Part shown: positions 49,746-61,662 of the stretch, one piece after another
How positions within the stretch are numbered: position 1 is the stretch's first letter
How the letters are laid out: each line of letters begins with the position of its first letter
NCBI GenBank assembly: GCA_003952965.2
Contig: CM025853.1
Location: 2,510,271 to 2,574,270 of the forward strand
DNA: 64,000 nucleotides
DNA from: Morella rubra
Lineage: Eukaryota; Streptophyta; Magnoliopsida; Fagales; Myricaceae
Direction of reading: 5' to 3'
Position numbers and translations under genes: made by a program
Notes under the pieces: generated by a model
What the model was told of the DNA's origin: nothing
Seen by the model: only the letters and a program-made list of their open reading frames with translations
Databases searched by the model: none

Positions 49746-50970
49746 GAAAATACGTAGCAATTACACACATAGGTATATAAGCTATTGCCCAGTACTGTTG
49801 CAAACTGTATTATATATCCCAAGGCAGTTTCTCCTTCAATCTTCACTAAGAAAGAAATTTCAGCACCTCAGTAATGTAATGCCATGTTTCCCATGTTCAT
49901 GTAAGATATATTGGTGTGCACTCAACAGTTATTAGCAAATGTGGTGGATGCATATTTTTAATATTCATCCCCTTTGTGCTTCTCTCATGACTCTGATCAA
50001 AATCCTACCAGAAGCATTACACAATATATACATCGTGCACGTGATAGATGTAAAGCACGCCATACCACATTCAAGAAAACCTCAAAAATGAAAATATTAA
50101 TAAAATGTTAATTTCTACATTTTGTGGTTGGCTTGTGGGGGACGGGATAGGTAGAGAAAATATGGTCCTCAATGCAAACGTGTTATCTTGAGTTAATTAC
50201 AATTAAATTTTAATCCTGTCATCAGTTATTAATATGGATCACATTATTTGAAAAATAGGCTTAATTAGTCTGTTAGTCCATGTGTTTAAATTTTGGTACT
50301 GTATGGCACTCTCTTGGGTTCCTAGATCACAGAACTGAATGGCACTCTCTTGCCAAATTGGCTGCTAATGATGGCAATTTTGGTACCATTGACCCCCATT
50401 CTATTCTGTACCGTGATACTCAAGTTCATTAATGAATTAGTTCTTTACCTAGTAAAAAAGAAAACGAACGCCTCCCACCGCAAAACATCGCTGAACAGCA
50501 GCACGTAAGACCGAGACAAAATCACCGGCACACATTCTGCATAGATGGCCTCCACAATTCTGGTGCTGGCCACTTCATGCCCGCTAGATTTGATGCGTTT
50601 TGTGTTGAACATGCCGGCTAAAAGATTTGATGCGTTTCATATGATTTTATACTCTGTATGGCTTAGGAGAATCAATGTAAATCTCGAATAGGTGCGTACC
50701 CAATTGTTAAGAAAACAAGGAAATTGGAAAAAGAATGTGGTTTTGTGGTATATATGCAAACTAGGCACAAATTTCTTTCTTATTTTTTTCCCCTGGGATT
50801 GATTGCATCAGGAAGATCAAATCTATGCCCTCAAGGCCATCCAGGACAGACGATCCAACTCACAAAATGGTACCCGTATGCAAAATGCAAGTTTCACAAC
50901 CCAGCTACCTTTACCAGAAGACAAAATACAAAAAGGGAAACGCCAGTACCCGTTAACAACGCCATTCACC
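49746..50970. other. Intergenic after cyclase copy 2
   Basis: This is the duplicate of 20281-21505. No gene was seen. The right end is degenerate PP2-B 3' flank in inverse orientation. Confidence 0.4.
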
Positions 50971-51274
50971 TTATTTATCTTTAGGCCGAAGCTCAATGCC
51001 ATGGACAACAAGCCCAGTCTTCAAGCCACCGTGTTCAGTCTCACACAAGCGCATCTCAACCACACCATCATCTTCGCCATTGAAAAATTCCACAATCTCA
51101 ATTTTTAGCAAATTGTCCCAATGTGTACATCGTTCTCCAGGCCTCAGACAGTTCTCCCACACACAGTTCGAAACCGCGACTGAGTTAAAGGCTTTGGAGA
51201 CCAGCGACAACCTGCGATGTGAGGGTAATGATCGTGGTGAAGCACTCCATCGGGAGTATCGTTGTTATATTCAT
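50971..51274 (-). pseudogene. F-box/PP2-B pseudogene, internally deleted (copy 2)
   Basis: This is the duplicate of 21506-21809: F-box start joined to the last part of the PP2 domain, frameshifted. Upstream of it (51307-51321) a pure T-run replaces the T-run with A and G interruptions seen in copy 1 (21840-21860). Confidence 0.8.
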
Positions 51275-51377
51275 CTCCCCTCCTTTTTCTTCTTTTCTCT
51301 CTACTTTTTTTTTTTTTTTTTCTAAGCGAAGGGGAACAGGAAAGGGAGATCACGGAACGGCGCAAGAGATAGGAGAG

Positions 51378-51737
51378 GTGAGAGCCAACGGTTAATCCAC
51401 ACGTGTCGAAAGGGCCTGTCCTTTTCTCTCTTACTGTTTTCAAAGAACAACTGTTTTTTCGCCAAGAAGTTTCGGCGTGCACATGTGTTTCGCCGAGAAG
51501 TGAGAGCCAACGGTTAATCCACACGTGTCGAAAGGGCCTGTCCTTTTTTCTCTTCCTGTTTTCAAAGAACAACTGTTTTTTCGCCAAGAAGTTTCGGCGT
51601 TCACATGTGTTTCGACAAGAAGTTTCGGCGTGCACATGTTCTAGGATTGTCACGCGTACACGGCAAGCTAAAGCGCCAAGAAGTTTCGGCGTGCACATGT
51701 ACTAGGATTGTCACGCGTACACGGCAAGCTAAAGCAG
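51378..51737. repeat. Compound minisatellite (copy 2)
   Basis: This is the duplicate of 21917-22276, with the same number and order of 122-bp and 61-bp units, so the array has not changed length since duplication. Confidence 0.8.
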
Positions 51738-52163
51738 TTAAGATGACTTCCATTCGTTTCTTTTTCCCAGAGCACTTGAGGCTATTTCTTTATATTTACA
51801 GATTTTATATTTATGACACTTAAATTTTAAGTTAATTACAGATTTAGTCCATAACTGTTGATTTACAGGTAAAATAGTAAATCTCATCATTAACATTTTT
51901 CCAGAGGTAAAGAGGGATTTTTGTGAGAAAGATTATTGCGCTAATTGGTCTCCAGTGTCAATTGACCTCTTTAGATAAATGAAATTTTAGAATTGTTACG
52001 ATTAAAAAGAACATTTGTTGCCAGTTGTATAAGAACTGCCATAAAATCTGTAATTAACTTAAAATTAAAGGGTCATAACTATAAAATCTGTAAATATAAA
52101 GAAATTACCTCAAGTGCTCTGGAAAAAAAAGAAACGCAATGGAAATCATCTGAGCTGTTTTTA
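51731..52163. repeat. Foldback MITE upstream of PP2-B (copy 2)
   Basis: This is the duplicate of 22270-22702. Its loop (51868-51911) differs from copy 1 at about six positions within some 45 bp. Confidence 0.7.
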
Positions 52164-52269
52164 TCATGTATGAGTAAGACACAATTGCAGTCGGTAGACA
52201 CGCCGCGTCTTCTATAAAAGGTGGAAGTGAGAAAAGAATGGAGAAGAAGAAGAAGAAAAAGGAGGGGAG

Positions 52270-53377
52270 ATGGATATCACAGAGATACTCCCGAAGGAGA
52301 CGTTAACCTCGATCATTTCCCTCACATCGCCTCGCGACGCCTGTAGGTTATCGACGGTCTCCAAAGCCTTCGACTCAGTCGCGGCTTCGAACTGTGTGTG
52401 GGAGAGGTTTCTGCCTCTGGATTACCAGCGGATTATTTCTGAATCAGTTTCGCCTGGGAGTCCTCAGCATCATCCCTGAATGCGTTGACCAAAAAGAAGC
52501 TTTATTTATTTCTCTCCCATAATCCTATACTCCTAGGCGACGGTATCAGGGTGAGCCAAAGACATTACTTTTGGTGTTTCGGATTTTGGTTTTCCTGTTT
52601 TTCCTTTATGATACGATCACAGTTCATAGTAATATGTTTACCCTTTGTGATTTTGTCAATTTTATTGGACTGGGTATTTTATTTCTGCCTATTGTGCGTA
52701 TAATAACTGCTAACTGCTAACTGCTACTGCGGTTGAACAGAGTTTTGCAATAGATAAATTGAGAGGGAAGAAATGTTACATGCTGGGTGCGAGAGCCTTA
52801 AATATTATATGGGGAAACACGCCGAGGTACTGGAAATGGGTTTCTGCTACTGAGTTACCCTCGGCAGCCCAGTTCGTGTCTCACTTCCTTCCTCTTTTTG
52901 TGCGTGCATCCGTGCTTCCTTACCAGTTTCATAGTAATCATTGGAATTCTTCTTGGTGCGTAAAACTGGCAGATTCGCTGAGATAGCTCGACTACTTGGG
53001 ATTTGTTGGCTTGAAATTCAAGGCAGAATTGAGACGCATATCCTGTCCTCAAATACAACATATTGCGCCTATTTTGTTTACGCTATTAAACTTTCGTCCC
53101 AAAACCTTCAACGCCCAGTCAAGTTGTCTCTTAGATCTGGAAATGAGATGGAGGGTGACGTTTCCATTGGTTATTTGCTGTCGGGAGAAGCCTCCGGTAC
53201 ACTGGAGGGACGACATCCACATCGGAGAGATGACAAATGGATGGAGATTGAGATTGGGGAATTCTTCAATGGCCAAAATAACGGTGTGGTTGAGATGCGC
53301 CTGTGGGAGATGAACACGGTGGCTGGAAGACTGGGCTTGTTGTCCATGGCATTGAGCTTCGGCCTAAAGATAAATAA
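52270..53377 (+). pseudogene. F-box/PP2-B gene, full length but frameshifted (copy 2)
   Basis: Exon 1 (52270 to about 52551) holds the F-box and carries the same frameshift as copy 1 after SPGSPQ, before KKKLYLFLSHNPILLGDG. Exon 2 starts at 52741 and gives SFAIDK, LRGKKCYMLGARALNIIWGN, TPRYWKWVSATELPS. About 107 bp that do not fit the family follow (52864-52970, either a second intron with an odd donor or an insertion). The PP2 domain then resumes: RFAEIARLLGICWLEIQGRI, TYCAYFVYAIKLS, DKWMEIEIGEFFNGQNNG. Near 53315 another shift is needed to reach the usual end, GGWKTGLVVHGIELRPKDK and stop at 53375-53377. With at least two frameshifts it is most likely a pseudogene. It shows what copy 1 lost at its breakpoint. 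Confidence 0.75.
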
Positions 53378-54351
53378 GGTGAACGGCGTTGTTAACAGGT
53401 GGCATTTCCCTTTTGCGTTTTTTGTCTTCTGGTTATGATCGCTGGTTTTGAAACTTGAATTATGCATATTGTGGGTACCATTTTGGGAGTTGGATCGTCT
53501 TTGCCGTCGATGGCCTAGAGTGCATTTTGGGATATATTCTGTGAACTTGTACTCTTTCTGATTTACTTCAGACTTCTATCCCTTTTCTTCTTTTATGGCT
53601 GTTCTTATGCAATCGGAGCTGTAATTGAAATGTGGGAAGGCCATGACAAGGACTTCGCCTGTGAGAAGGCAACAGAAAGAATTTATCAATAGCAGACATT
53701 GCCATCGAAGAATTTTTCTTACAGCGTCCCTTAAACCTCTTCTTACACAAAAGGCTTCTCTAACCCCTCCAGAACCGCAGGATCAAGACTAAGAAAGAGA
53801 TATTGATAATTTTAACTTTTTATTATTATTTAATCAAAATTGTGAATTATGTACACTTGTATTCAAAAAAATTGCATGAATAATAAATTTTCAAAAATTT
53901 TGAGTTTCCAACAAACTACTTTATAAAATTATAGAATATTTGTTAATGGGCAGTAACCATTTCCATACTCTCTATCTTCATATGTGCCCCATACAAATTT
54001 GGCTTTTGATAGCCTTGATTCTTGGACATGAAATAAGAACTTTTTAAGATTGTGGTCAATGTGATGAAGAAGTATTTGCAACTTGCAAGTCTTTATTATT
54101 TAAAACACTTATTTCATTTTGTATAATAAATATAAGTAAATATATAATTATGTGTATAAACAATAGAGAGAGAAATTACAATTAAAAAGAAAAAGACTAG
54201 TTTTTTTTTTATCTCTAAGCAAAGGAAAAGACTAGTTGTATTAACATCTTCGAAACATATTACAAGCTGTTTGTCAAAGTCCAAGAAATAAAGGTAAAAA
54301 AAAAAGAAAGGAAAATGTAAAATGTATTGGGCTTGGGCCAGAAGCTGGATC
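53378..54351. other. Intergenic between PP2-B and F-box/FBA relic
   Basis: The first about 140 bp are PP2-B 3' flank: similar sequence, inverted, lies at about 21340-21450. The rest is AT-rich with no gene or repeat recognised. Confidence 0.4.
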
Positions 54352-55136
54352 AGTAACAAGGGCTCCTAATATCGGTATTAGTGGACTCGCTTATGATTCA
54401 TCCTCTGAAGACTACAAAGCAGTTTTTGGCATTCTGAATACTTTTAATCCTGGTTGTATCAAAATCCTCCTCTACTCTTTCAGGACCAATACTTGGAAGA
54501 CAATTCCCAGAAAAGGGCCTTCCTTTCACGTCCTGTCATTGCGATCCAGACCATGGGGCCACGGTAAACGGAGCTCCTCACTGGGCTTCTAAATGCTTTA
54601 ATAGGGCAATCGTTTACTTTGATCCGGCTGAAGAAGAGTTTAGGGAGCTGCCATTCTCGGCCGATAGAAAGACTTTTGACAAGATTGTGTTCGGGGCTTT
54701 GGGAGGATGCCTTTCTGTAACTTATAATTTCCTTAGAGCCGGAGGCCAGTTGGAGACTTGGGTAATGAGGGAATATGGGATGGAAGAATCTTGGATGAAA
54801 TTGTTCGTCTTCCCAGGCTCTTTTTATACGAATTTGTATTTGAGGCCGTTGTGTTTCACTAGTAAGGGTGAAGTTCTAATGGAGGAAGCCGGGAAGAGAT
54901 TAGTCATCTACAATCTCAGAGATGGTTCTCGAACCCATGTTTCGTCATTTGTCAAAAATAAGCTTTATTATTACAGGTCCATTAATTTAGGCATTGAACT
55001 GGCCACATATTTGGAAACTTCAGATTTTCCGGCCAACTATGGACATGAAAAAAAGAAGCTTTTTCTCGCTAATATGAAGCCAGGCGAAATAGAAGCAAAA
55101 ATTAAGAGAGCCCTCTCGAGAAGAGAGTTTATTTAA
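54352..55136 (+). pseudogene. 5'-truncated F-box/FBA gene relic
   Basis: The sequence matches the C-terminal two thirds of the F-box/FBA gene at 62743-63980. It starts at NIGISGLAYDSSSEDYKAVF. A frameshift near 54520-54560 follows. The part from 54687 to 55136 is open again (GALGGCLSVTYNF, ETWVMREYGMEESWMKLF, and LRPLCFTSKGEVLM). The F-box and the first FBA strands are absent, so it could not bind SKP1. It lies on the same strand as its relative, about 8 kb upstream, as expected for a tandem copy. Confidence 0.8.
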
Positions 55137-55764
55137 TTTGCTTTGTACTTTATGCTTTTCCTAGCTGGAAACAAATTAATTATTAATTTCTGATTACTAT
55201 GGTTCATCAATTTGAGGTTTCAGGTTAACTCGTTATGGTTTTCTTAATAATCTCTTGTGCTTGTAATGTCTGCGTGCTCGTTTACCTTCCGCTGGTTCAT
55301 ATCCCTAAATTCAAAGCACAGCGATCGACTAAGGACACTTTGCAGGATGTGGTAGAAATATGATATATTATTATCAAACTAGTTATTTAATAGTCTTTAT
55401 TAATAAAATAGGTATAAGTTGATAACTATTTAAGTGGTTCTGTGTAAAAAAACTTACATTCACACTGAAATGGTTGTATTTTATATTATGAATACATACA
55501 AACTACAAGTTAAAAATCTATATTTATAGAAATGATATTTCTACATTTAAACTCTAAAATCTTTAGAATATCTCATATTAAAACTTAAATCTCTCATATG
55601 TGATAATATTATATCAAATCTTATAGATTGATTATGATATTATCTCTAACAAAATTGAGATTATCATTTCATTTTTATTGAGATTTAGGACTATCATATA
55701 AATATCATTTCCAAACAATTACACCTTGGTTAAGGAGAAGTTCATTTTTCTTCTAATTAAACTA
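55137..55764. other. Intergenic, nothing recognised
   Basis: AT-rich sequence with no gene or repeat that I can support. Confidence 0.4.
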
Positions 55765-56124
55765 AAGGCTAAATTATAATTTCTAACTCAAATATATACC
55801 ACCCAATTCTCAAATACCACTTTAACTTGTTATAATTCACTCCCAAATTACACTTTTCTTGCAATTTCATTCCTCAACCCACTTGACTCATGAAATAATT
55901 AGTTGATTTTTCTTTATTTTTATTTTTAAAAAAGATTATTCACTTAGAATTCAAATTTGTCTTTTAAGTTAAGAGAATGTCTCACATGGAATGGAAAACT
56001 AGCTACAATAGGTTGAGGAATGGAATCGCAATTAGAAGTATCGTTGGAAGATGAGTTGTAATCAACTAAATATTATTAGAGTATTTAAGAATCGGGTAGT
56101 GGTTTTAAGATAGAAAATTGCCCT
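55765..56124. repeat. Foldback MITE related to 8971-9492
   Basis: The left end (GGCTAAATTATAATTTCTAA) and the reverse complement of the right end (AGGGCAATTTTCTATCTTAA) start inverted arms. Both share blocks such as CTTGTTATAATTCACTCCC and CACTTTTCTTGCAATTTCA with the copies in the duplicated segments. It lies outside the duplication, so it is an independent insertion of the same family. Confidence 0.6.
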
Positions 56125-57099
56125 AAAATAAATTAAGAGTTTTATTGATTTCTCTTTGAAATAATATTAAACACTGCTACAGATAGGCACGTGAATATTT
56201 ACTATGTTTTGACACGGAAACTATAAATGAATATTTTGTCAGAAGGGTAGTATGCAAGGATACAAAAAGTTAAAGAATGAATTCAAAAGGCTTATATTTG
56301 TCGTAGATAGCTCTAGATCAATTAATTGCCTGATGCTTCGTTACTATAGATACGTAAATCACCTGCATATGCTCGCTAATATAACACGAACACATCCTAT
56401 ATGGTATATCTATTTTATTGGTAATTTGGCTCCCAATAAGTAATTATTTTGATCCCCTTCTAGGAGAAATCTAAGTATAATAACTTTTCTACAAAATAAT
56501 TATATCTGAAATAAGATAATTATCTTTTAAGATATCAAGGTTTTTAATTAATTTTAGATATAACATCTTGGAATTTCGAATCATCAAAAGTTCTCTTAAA
56601 ATAGCCCTTGGAAAAAGGAGGAGACCATCAATCGGAATCTCTTTTCCCTTTGTCAATCTTTAAGAATTTTTCTTACTCACCAAGAAATGTTAGGAGTCTC
56701 AAAAAAATTTCAAAATAGCTACAAGTTTCTTAAAATAACTATAACTTTGTGGGTTATCATTAGGGAGGATCTTCTCTAATTTTATATCCAATTTTAAAAA
56801 ATTAACTAATAATCAATCAATTCGAAAGCTAAGAATCACAAAAAGATCTGCCTAACTCCTAGAACAAACACCAATGGTCCCCAAAAGTAGCAATTTTCAA
56901 AGCAAATAAACGAAGATAGAATTCTAATATTAATCCCGATTGATATGGCCGGACGAGTATCTGACCCGGAATCTACATTATGGGTTACCACAAGTTCTTG
57001 ATGCATCTTTTCCATCATAGTCTTAAAACTTCTTATTTGAAGCCATGTTTGGTACATTACATATAACATCCCAACCCGAAAAAATATGTTAAATGAGTA
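56125..57099. other. Intergenic, nothing recognised
   Basis: Only short frames without recognisable similarity are present. Confidence 0.4.
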
Positions 57100-57450
57100 T
57101 TTTGAATTTAAAAGAAGAGATAAGGGCTTAATCCTATTTTTGAATTTAAAAATTGAAAGATAGAAGTTGAAATGTATTTTTGAATTTAAAGGTAATATGA
57201 CAGAGATCAGATTCTATATTTGAATATAAAGGTATGGATGGATATATTGAATTTAAAAGTTAAGATAGGGATAAAAATATACTCTTATGTTTGCATTTAA
57301 AAGATAAGGATAAATATCTAATGTTTGAATTTAAAAATGATCAAATAGAGATCTAATTTATGTTTAAATTTAAAATTGATGAGAGAAAAATTTATTTGTA
57401 ATTTAAAAGTAATCAGATAGAGATTTATAATTAAATTTAAAAATTGAAGA
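57100..57450. repeat. Degenerate tandem repeat around GAATTTAAAA
   Basis: The motif (T)GAATTTAAAA or a close variant occurs about ten times in some 340 bp (near 57103, 57140, 57181, 57222, 57248, 57293, 57327, 57364, 57399, 57433). Spacing is mostly 34-45 bp, and recurrent GATAGAGAT-like text lies between. It is an old, decayed minisatellite upstream of the F-box gene. Confidence 0.6.
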
Positions 57451-57617
57451 GATGGAAGTTAATAAATATACATAAAAGTGTATATTAGAGACTACAATTT
57501 AATTTTGGCGGTGCTATGATGTTCAGAGGGATTGTTGGGCTTTTAAATACGGACTTCAGGAATCCAAAACCCAGTCCAATATGAAGAAGCACCGCCTTAC
57601 ATTTTCGACACCCGTAA

Positions 57618-57642
57618 TATATATATATATATATATATATAT
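57618..57642. repeat. (AT)n microsatellite
   Basis: An uninterrupted AT run lies about 50 bp before the F-box start codon. Confidence 0.85.
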
Positions 57643-57690
57643 ACTTCTAATCCATGCCGTCACCTAAGCCGGAGCCCCAAAGAGATTTCC

Positions 57691-57708
57691 ATGGAGAAGT
57701 GCATCGAA
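57691..57708 (+). CDS. First six codons of the F-box/FBA gene, cut off by a hAT element
   Basis: ATGGAGAAGTGCATCGAA encodes MEKCIE. The last eight bases, GCATCGAA, are repeated at 62743-62750 after the hAT element, where the frame continues as NTKSHRFSESIPHDIAL. Joining the two sides at the target duplication gives a continuous F-box protein, so this is the native start. Confidence 0.8.
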
Positions 57709-57850
57709 TAGAGCTGTTCAACCCCGGTATAGGTGCCGGTTTTGGCCAAAAACGGCACCTACACCGGATAAGCCGGTTTTTAAATAATTATCACCTACAC
57801 CGTTAAGGGCAAAAATTAGCTCTTAGCGGTGGCGGTTTTCGGTTATCCTA

Positions 57851-60335
57851 CATTCATATTGGGCCATTTTTTTAGCATTTTACACACTTGGTCCAATGTA
57901 TTTTTTTTTTCTTTTGGTCTATTAATCACATATCATTAAATCTAAACTAATGAAATCCAAAATCAATAAAATTAAACATTATCTTAAAAATAAGATGAAT
58001 TTAAAGTTCAAACTAATAAAATCTAAAATCAATAAACTTAGAGAACATCACAACGAGATGAGAATATAAAGTCTCAACCAATAAAATAAAAAACAATAAT
58101 CTTAGAAAAGTAATTGTAAGAACATCGTAAAGATGGGTAGCTCCTTCAAATCCCTACTCCTCGATCTCTGTCGCCAAGATAGGTAACTCTACACAATATA
58201 GTTAAATACACTAAGTTATAATTTATAAAAATAAAAATATTATTCAAACTAATAAACTAACAAAAACAGAAATAAAATTGCCGAGTCAATCGTATAAGTT
58301 TGTGGATCTTCTATCATATCGGAAGTCATGTCATCCTCCTCCACGATAGGATCACATCTCATCCAATTTTGAGCACAAATGAGACCTTCTGCAGTTTTTG
58401 GAGCCAATGAACTCTGAAAATGATCCAATATCCGACCTCCAGTGCTAAATACTGACTCAGAAGGTACAGTAGTAATAGGAATTGCCAACACGTCCCGAGC
58501 TATGCGGGCAAGGATAGGATACCTATGAGAGTTAACGTTCCACCAAAGCAAAATTTTAAATGAAGGAGCCTTTGATTCAACTGACTCTAATAAATATCTC
58601 TCCACCTCAGATTTAGAGTCTGAAATTTGGCTAGCAGCCCTTACAAAATCAAACTCATCCCACTCCTCATTATCCCCATTCATATTGGGCCATTTTTTTA
58701 GCATTTTACACACTTGGTCCAATGTATTTTTTTTTTTTTTTGGTCTATTAATCACATATCATTAAAATCTAAACTAATGAAATCCAAAATCAATAAAATT
58801 AAACATTATCTTAAAAATAAGATGAGATTTAAAGTTCAAACTAATAAAATCTAAAATCAATAAACTTAGAGAACATCACAACGAGATGAGAATGTAAAGT
58901 CTCAACCAATAAAATAAAAAACAATAATCTTAGAAAAGTAATTGTAAGAATATCGTAAAGATGGGTAGCTCCTTCAAATCCCTACTCCTCGATCTCTGTC
59001 GCCAAGATAGGTAACTCTACACAATATAGTTAAATACACTAAGTTATAATTTATAAAAATAAACATATTATTCAAACTAATAAACTAACAAAAACAGAAA
59101 TAAAATTACACGAGTCAATCGTATAAGTTTGTGGATCTTCTATCATATCAGAAGTCATGTCATCCTCCTCCACGATAGGATCACATCTCATCCAATTTTG
59201 AGCACAAATGAGACCTTCTGCAGTTTTTGGGGCCAATGAACTCCGAAAATGATCTAATATCCGACCTCCAGTGCTAAATACTGACTCAGAAGGTACAGTA
59301 GTAATAGGAATTGCCAACATGTCCCGAGCTATGCAGGCAAGGATAGGATACTTGTGAGAGTTAACGTTCCACCAAAGCAAAATTTTAAATGAAGGAGCCT
59401 TTGATTCAACTGACTCTAATAAATATCTCTCCACCTCAGATTTAGAGTCTGAAATTTGGCTAGCAGCCCTTACAAGATCAAACTCATCCCACTCCTCATT
59501 ATCCCTCATTCATATTGGGCCATTTTTTAGCATTTTACACACTTGGTCCAATGTATTTTTTTTTTTGGTCTATTAATCACATATCATTAAAATCTAAACT
59601 AATGAAATCTAAAATCAATAAAATTAAACATTATCTTAAAAATAAGATGAGATTTAAAGTTCAAACTAATAAAATCTAAAATCAATAAACTTAGAGAACA
59701 TCACAACGAGATGAGAATGTAAAGTCTCAACCAATAAAATAAAAAACAATAATCTTAGAAAAGTAATTGTAAGAACATCGTAAAGATGGGTAGCTCCTTC
59801 AAAACCCTACTCCTCGATCTCTGTCCCCAAGATAGGTAACTCTACACAAAATAGTTAAATACACTAAATTATAATTTATAAAAATAAAAATATTATTCAA
59901 ACTAATAAACTAACAAAAACAGAAATAAAATTACACGAGTCAATCGTATAAGTTTGTGGATCTTCTATCATATCAGAAGTCATGTCATCCTCCTCCACGA
60001 TAGGATCACATCTCATCCAATTTTGAGCACAAATGAGACCTTCTGCAGTTTTTGGGGCCAATGAACTCCGAAAAGGATCCAATATCCGACCTCCAGTGCT
60101 AAATACTGACTCAGAAGGTACAGTAGTAATAGAAATTGCCAACACGTCCCGAGCTATGCGGGCAAGGATAGGATACTTATGAGAGTTAACGTTCCACCAA
60201 AGCAAAATTTTAAATGAAGGAGCCTTTGATTCAACTGACTCTGATAAATATCTCTCCACCTCAGATTTAGAGTCTGAAATTTGGCTAGCAGCCCTTACAA
60301 GATCAAACTCATCCCACTCCTCGTTATCCCCAATA
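57851..60335. repeat. Tandem triplication of the transposase 3' segment
   Basis: Three units start with CATTCATATTGGGCCA or its equivalent at 57851, 58678 and 59507 (periods 827 and 829 bp). Each contains the same C-terminal transposase exon plus its downstream sequence. The third ends near 60335, where the unit joins the rest of the transposase. The units differ by scattered substitutions and small indels, so they are old enough to have drifted. Confidence 0.9.
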
Positions 60336-61662
60336 GTCACACTATCACTTCATCCACCTCCATGACACTACCATAGTTGCCATTGTTATATTCTATAAAC
60401 AACCGTTCTAAAGTACCCTTCATATTCAATACCATAATTTCGCCTTCCACTTCTCCCATTACTTTCTTAAACCAATAATTCAGTACAACCATTTTGTTTC
60501 TTGGATCAAGCAATGCTGCAACAAATAAAAGTCTATTCACTATCATCAAATCACCCCAATACTTGTCATACTTCGTTTTCATGCGGGATGCCATCTCTTT
60601 AAGCAAAGTATCATTACTAGAAGAATACTTGTCCAAATGGCTATGTATCTTAGCCAACTCCTCCAAGTACACATTAGCTGTAGACACATTTGATCCCGAC
60701 ATTCTTATTGTTACTTCGTAAAATAACTTCAAGAATTTTACAAAGTGACGGATGTGCTCCCAATCCTCGAGTGTGGGGGGGCCTAATCCTCTTCTCCCAT
60801 GCCCCTCTTCACCCAAATACAATATAAAATGCCCATCCTCATCCAACATCAACTCAAATACCTCTCGATACTTCAAAGCCACATCCAACATCAAATAAGT
60901 TGAGTTCCAACGAGTAGTAACATCAAGAGTCAAAAATTGAGTACATGTAATCTCTTTAATCTGCACACATTCTTTAAACTTGTCTAACCTTTGGGGTGAT
61001 GACTTAACATACTAATCATATTCCGAACCTTAGCAATTGACTTATCAACCTCTTTCATCCCCTCAAACACAATCAAATTCAAAATATGTGCACAACATCT
61101 CACTATCCTCAGGAATAATGAATTAAAGCCCTAAATCCATGTTTCTGAACTACAATAAAAGGCATTTCATCGATAATTATCATCCTAACAATCAGATATT
61201 TAATAGTCTTCTCACAAAACTCATGTGTCACCCTCATCGTTCTAACATCAGACCCCGTTGACTTCTCAGCATCGTGAGTCAAAAATATCTACCCAACATC
61301 TATCTGACCCCCCTTTTTCTCTTGAAATATGGACAAATATTGTGATGTTGCCATAACCCCGATGTCCCATTCTTGTGATGAGCCATAAAATCTTTTTTAC
61401 AATAATTACATTTTGCTTTGGGTGGATCAGAGTTAGGTACCTTGGTATAATGCAGCCATACATTAGAAGGATTTGAGTTTTTCCTCTTTTTGGGTTCAGG
61501 GAGTGGTGGTCGTCCACTTACATCACCTACACCCATTGACTCCATTATCTCAGAATCCGGAGTGGACCCAACAACCGGACACGATACTGAGGGCGACATA
61601 GCAGTACCACTACTACATGCAACTGCAGATAACTGTGATTGTGGTGGAGTGTCCATCTGCAA
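58249..61662 (-). pseudogene. hAT transposase relic (BED finger, core, three dimerisation domains)
   Basis: In minus-strand order, a BED zinc finger (61662-61300; SNVWLHYTKV, CNYCKKDF, and H...H in LWQHHNICPY) is followed by a decayed stretch (61260-60970). A core block at 60966-60337 has LDVTTRWNSTYLMLDVALKY and RMKTKYDKYWGDL. The C-terminal region has SEVERYLLE, FKILLWWNVNSHKYPILARI, PSESVFSTGGRILD, the hAT dimerisation motif. This C-terminal block is present three times (60340-59897, 59509-59072, 58755-58249). A 2-bp shift (GT) at about 60340 separates the core from the first C-terminal block, so it is probably inactive as it stands. RICESLEEPER-like transposases have the same order. Confidence 0.85.

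Larger units (their letters stand above)
29454..52759. repeat. Second copy of the tandem segmental duplication
   Basis: This segment equals 1-23298 almost exactly. Offsets are 29453 up to 5760, 29464 from 5761 to about 14265, 29465 to about 21843 and 29461 to the end. Identity stops at 23298/52759. With the spacer, the repeating unit would be 23299-52759 (29461 bp). Confidence 0.95.
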
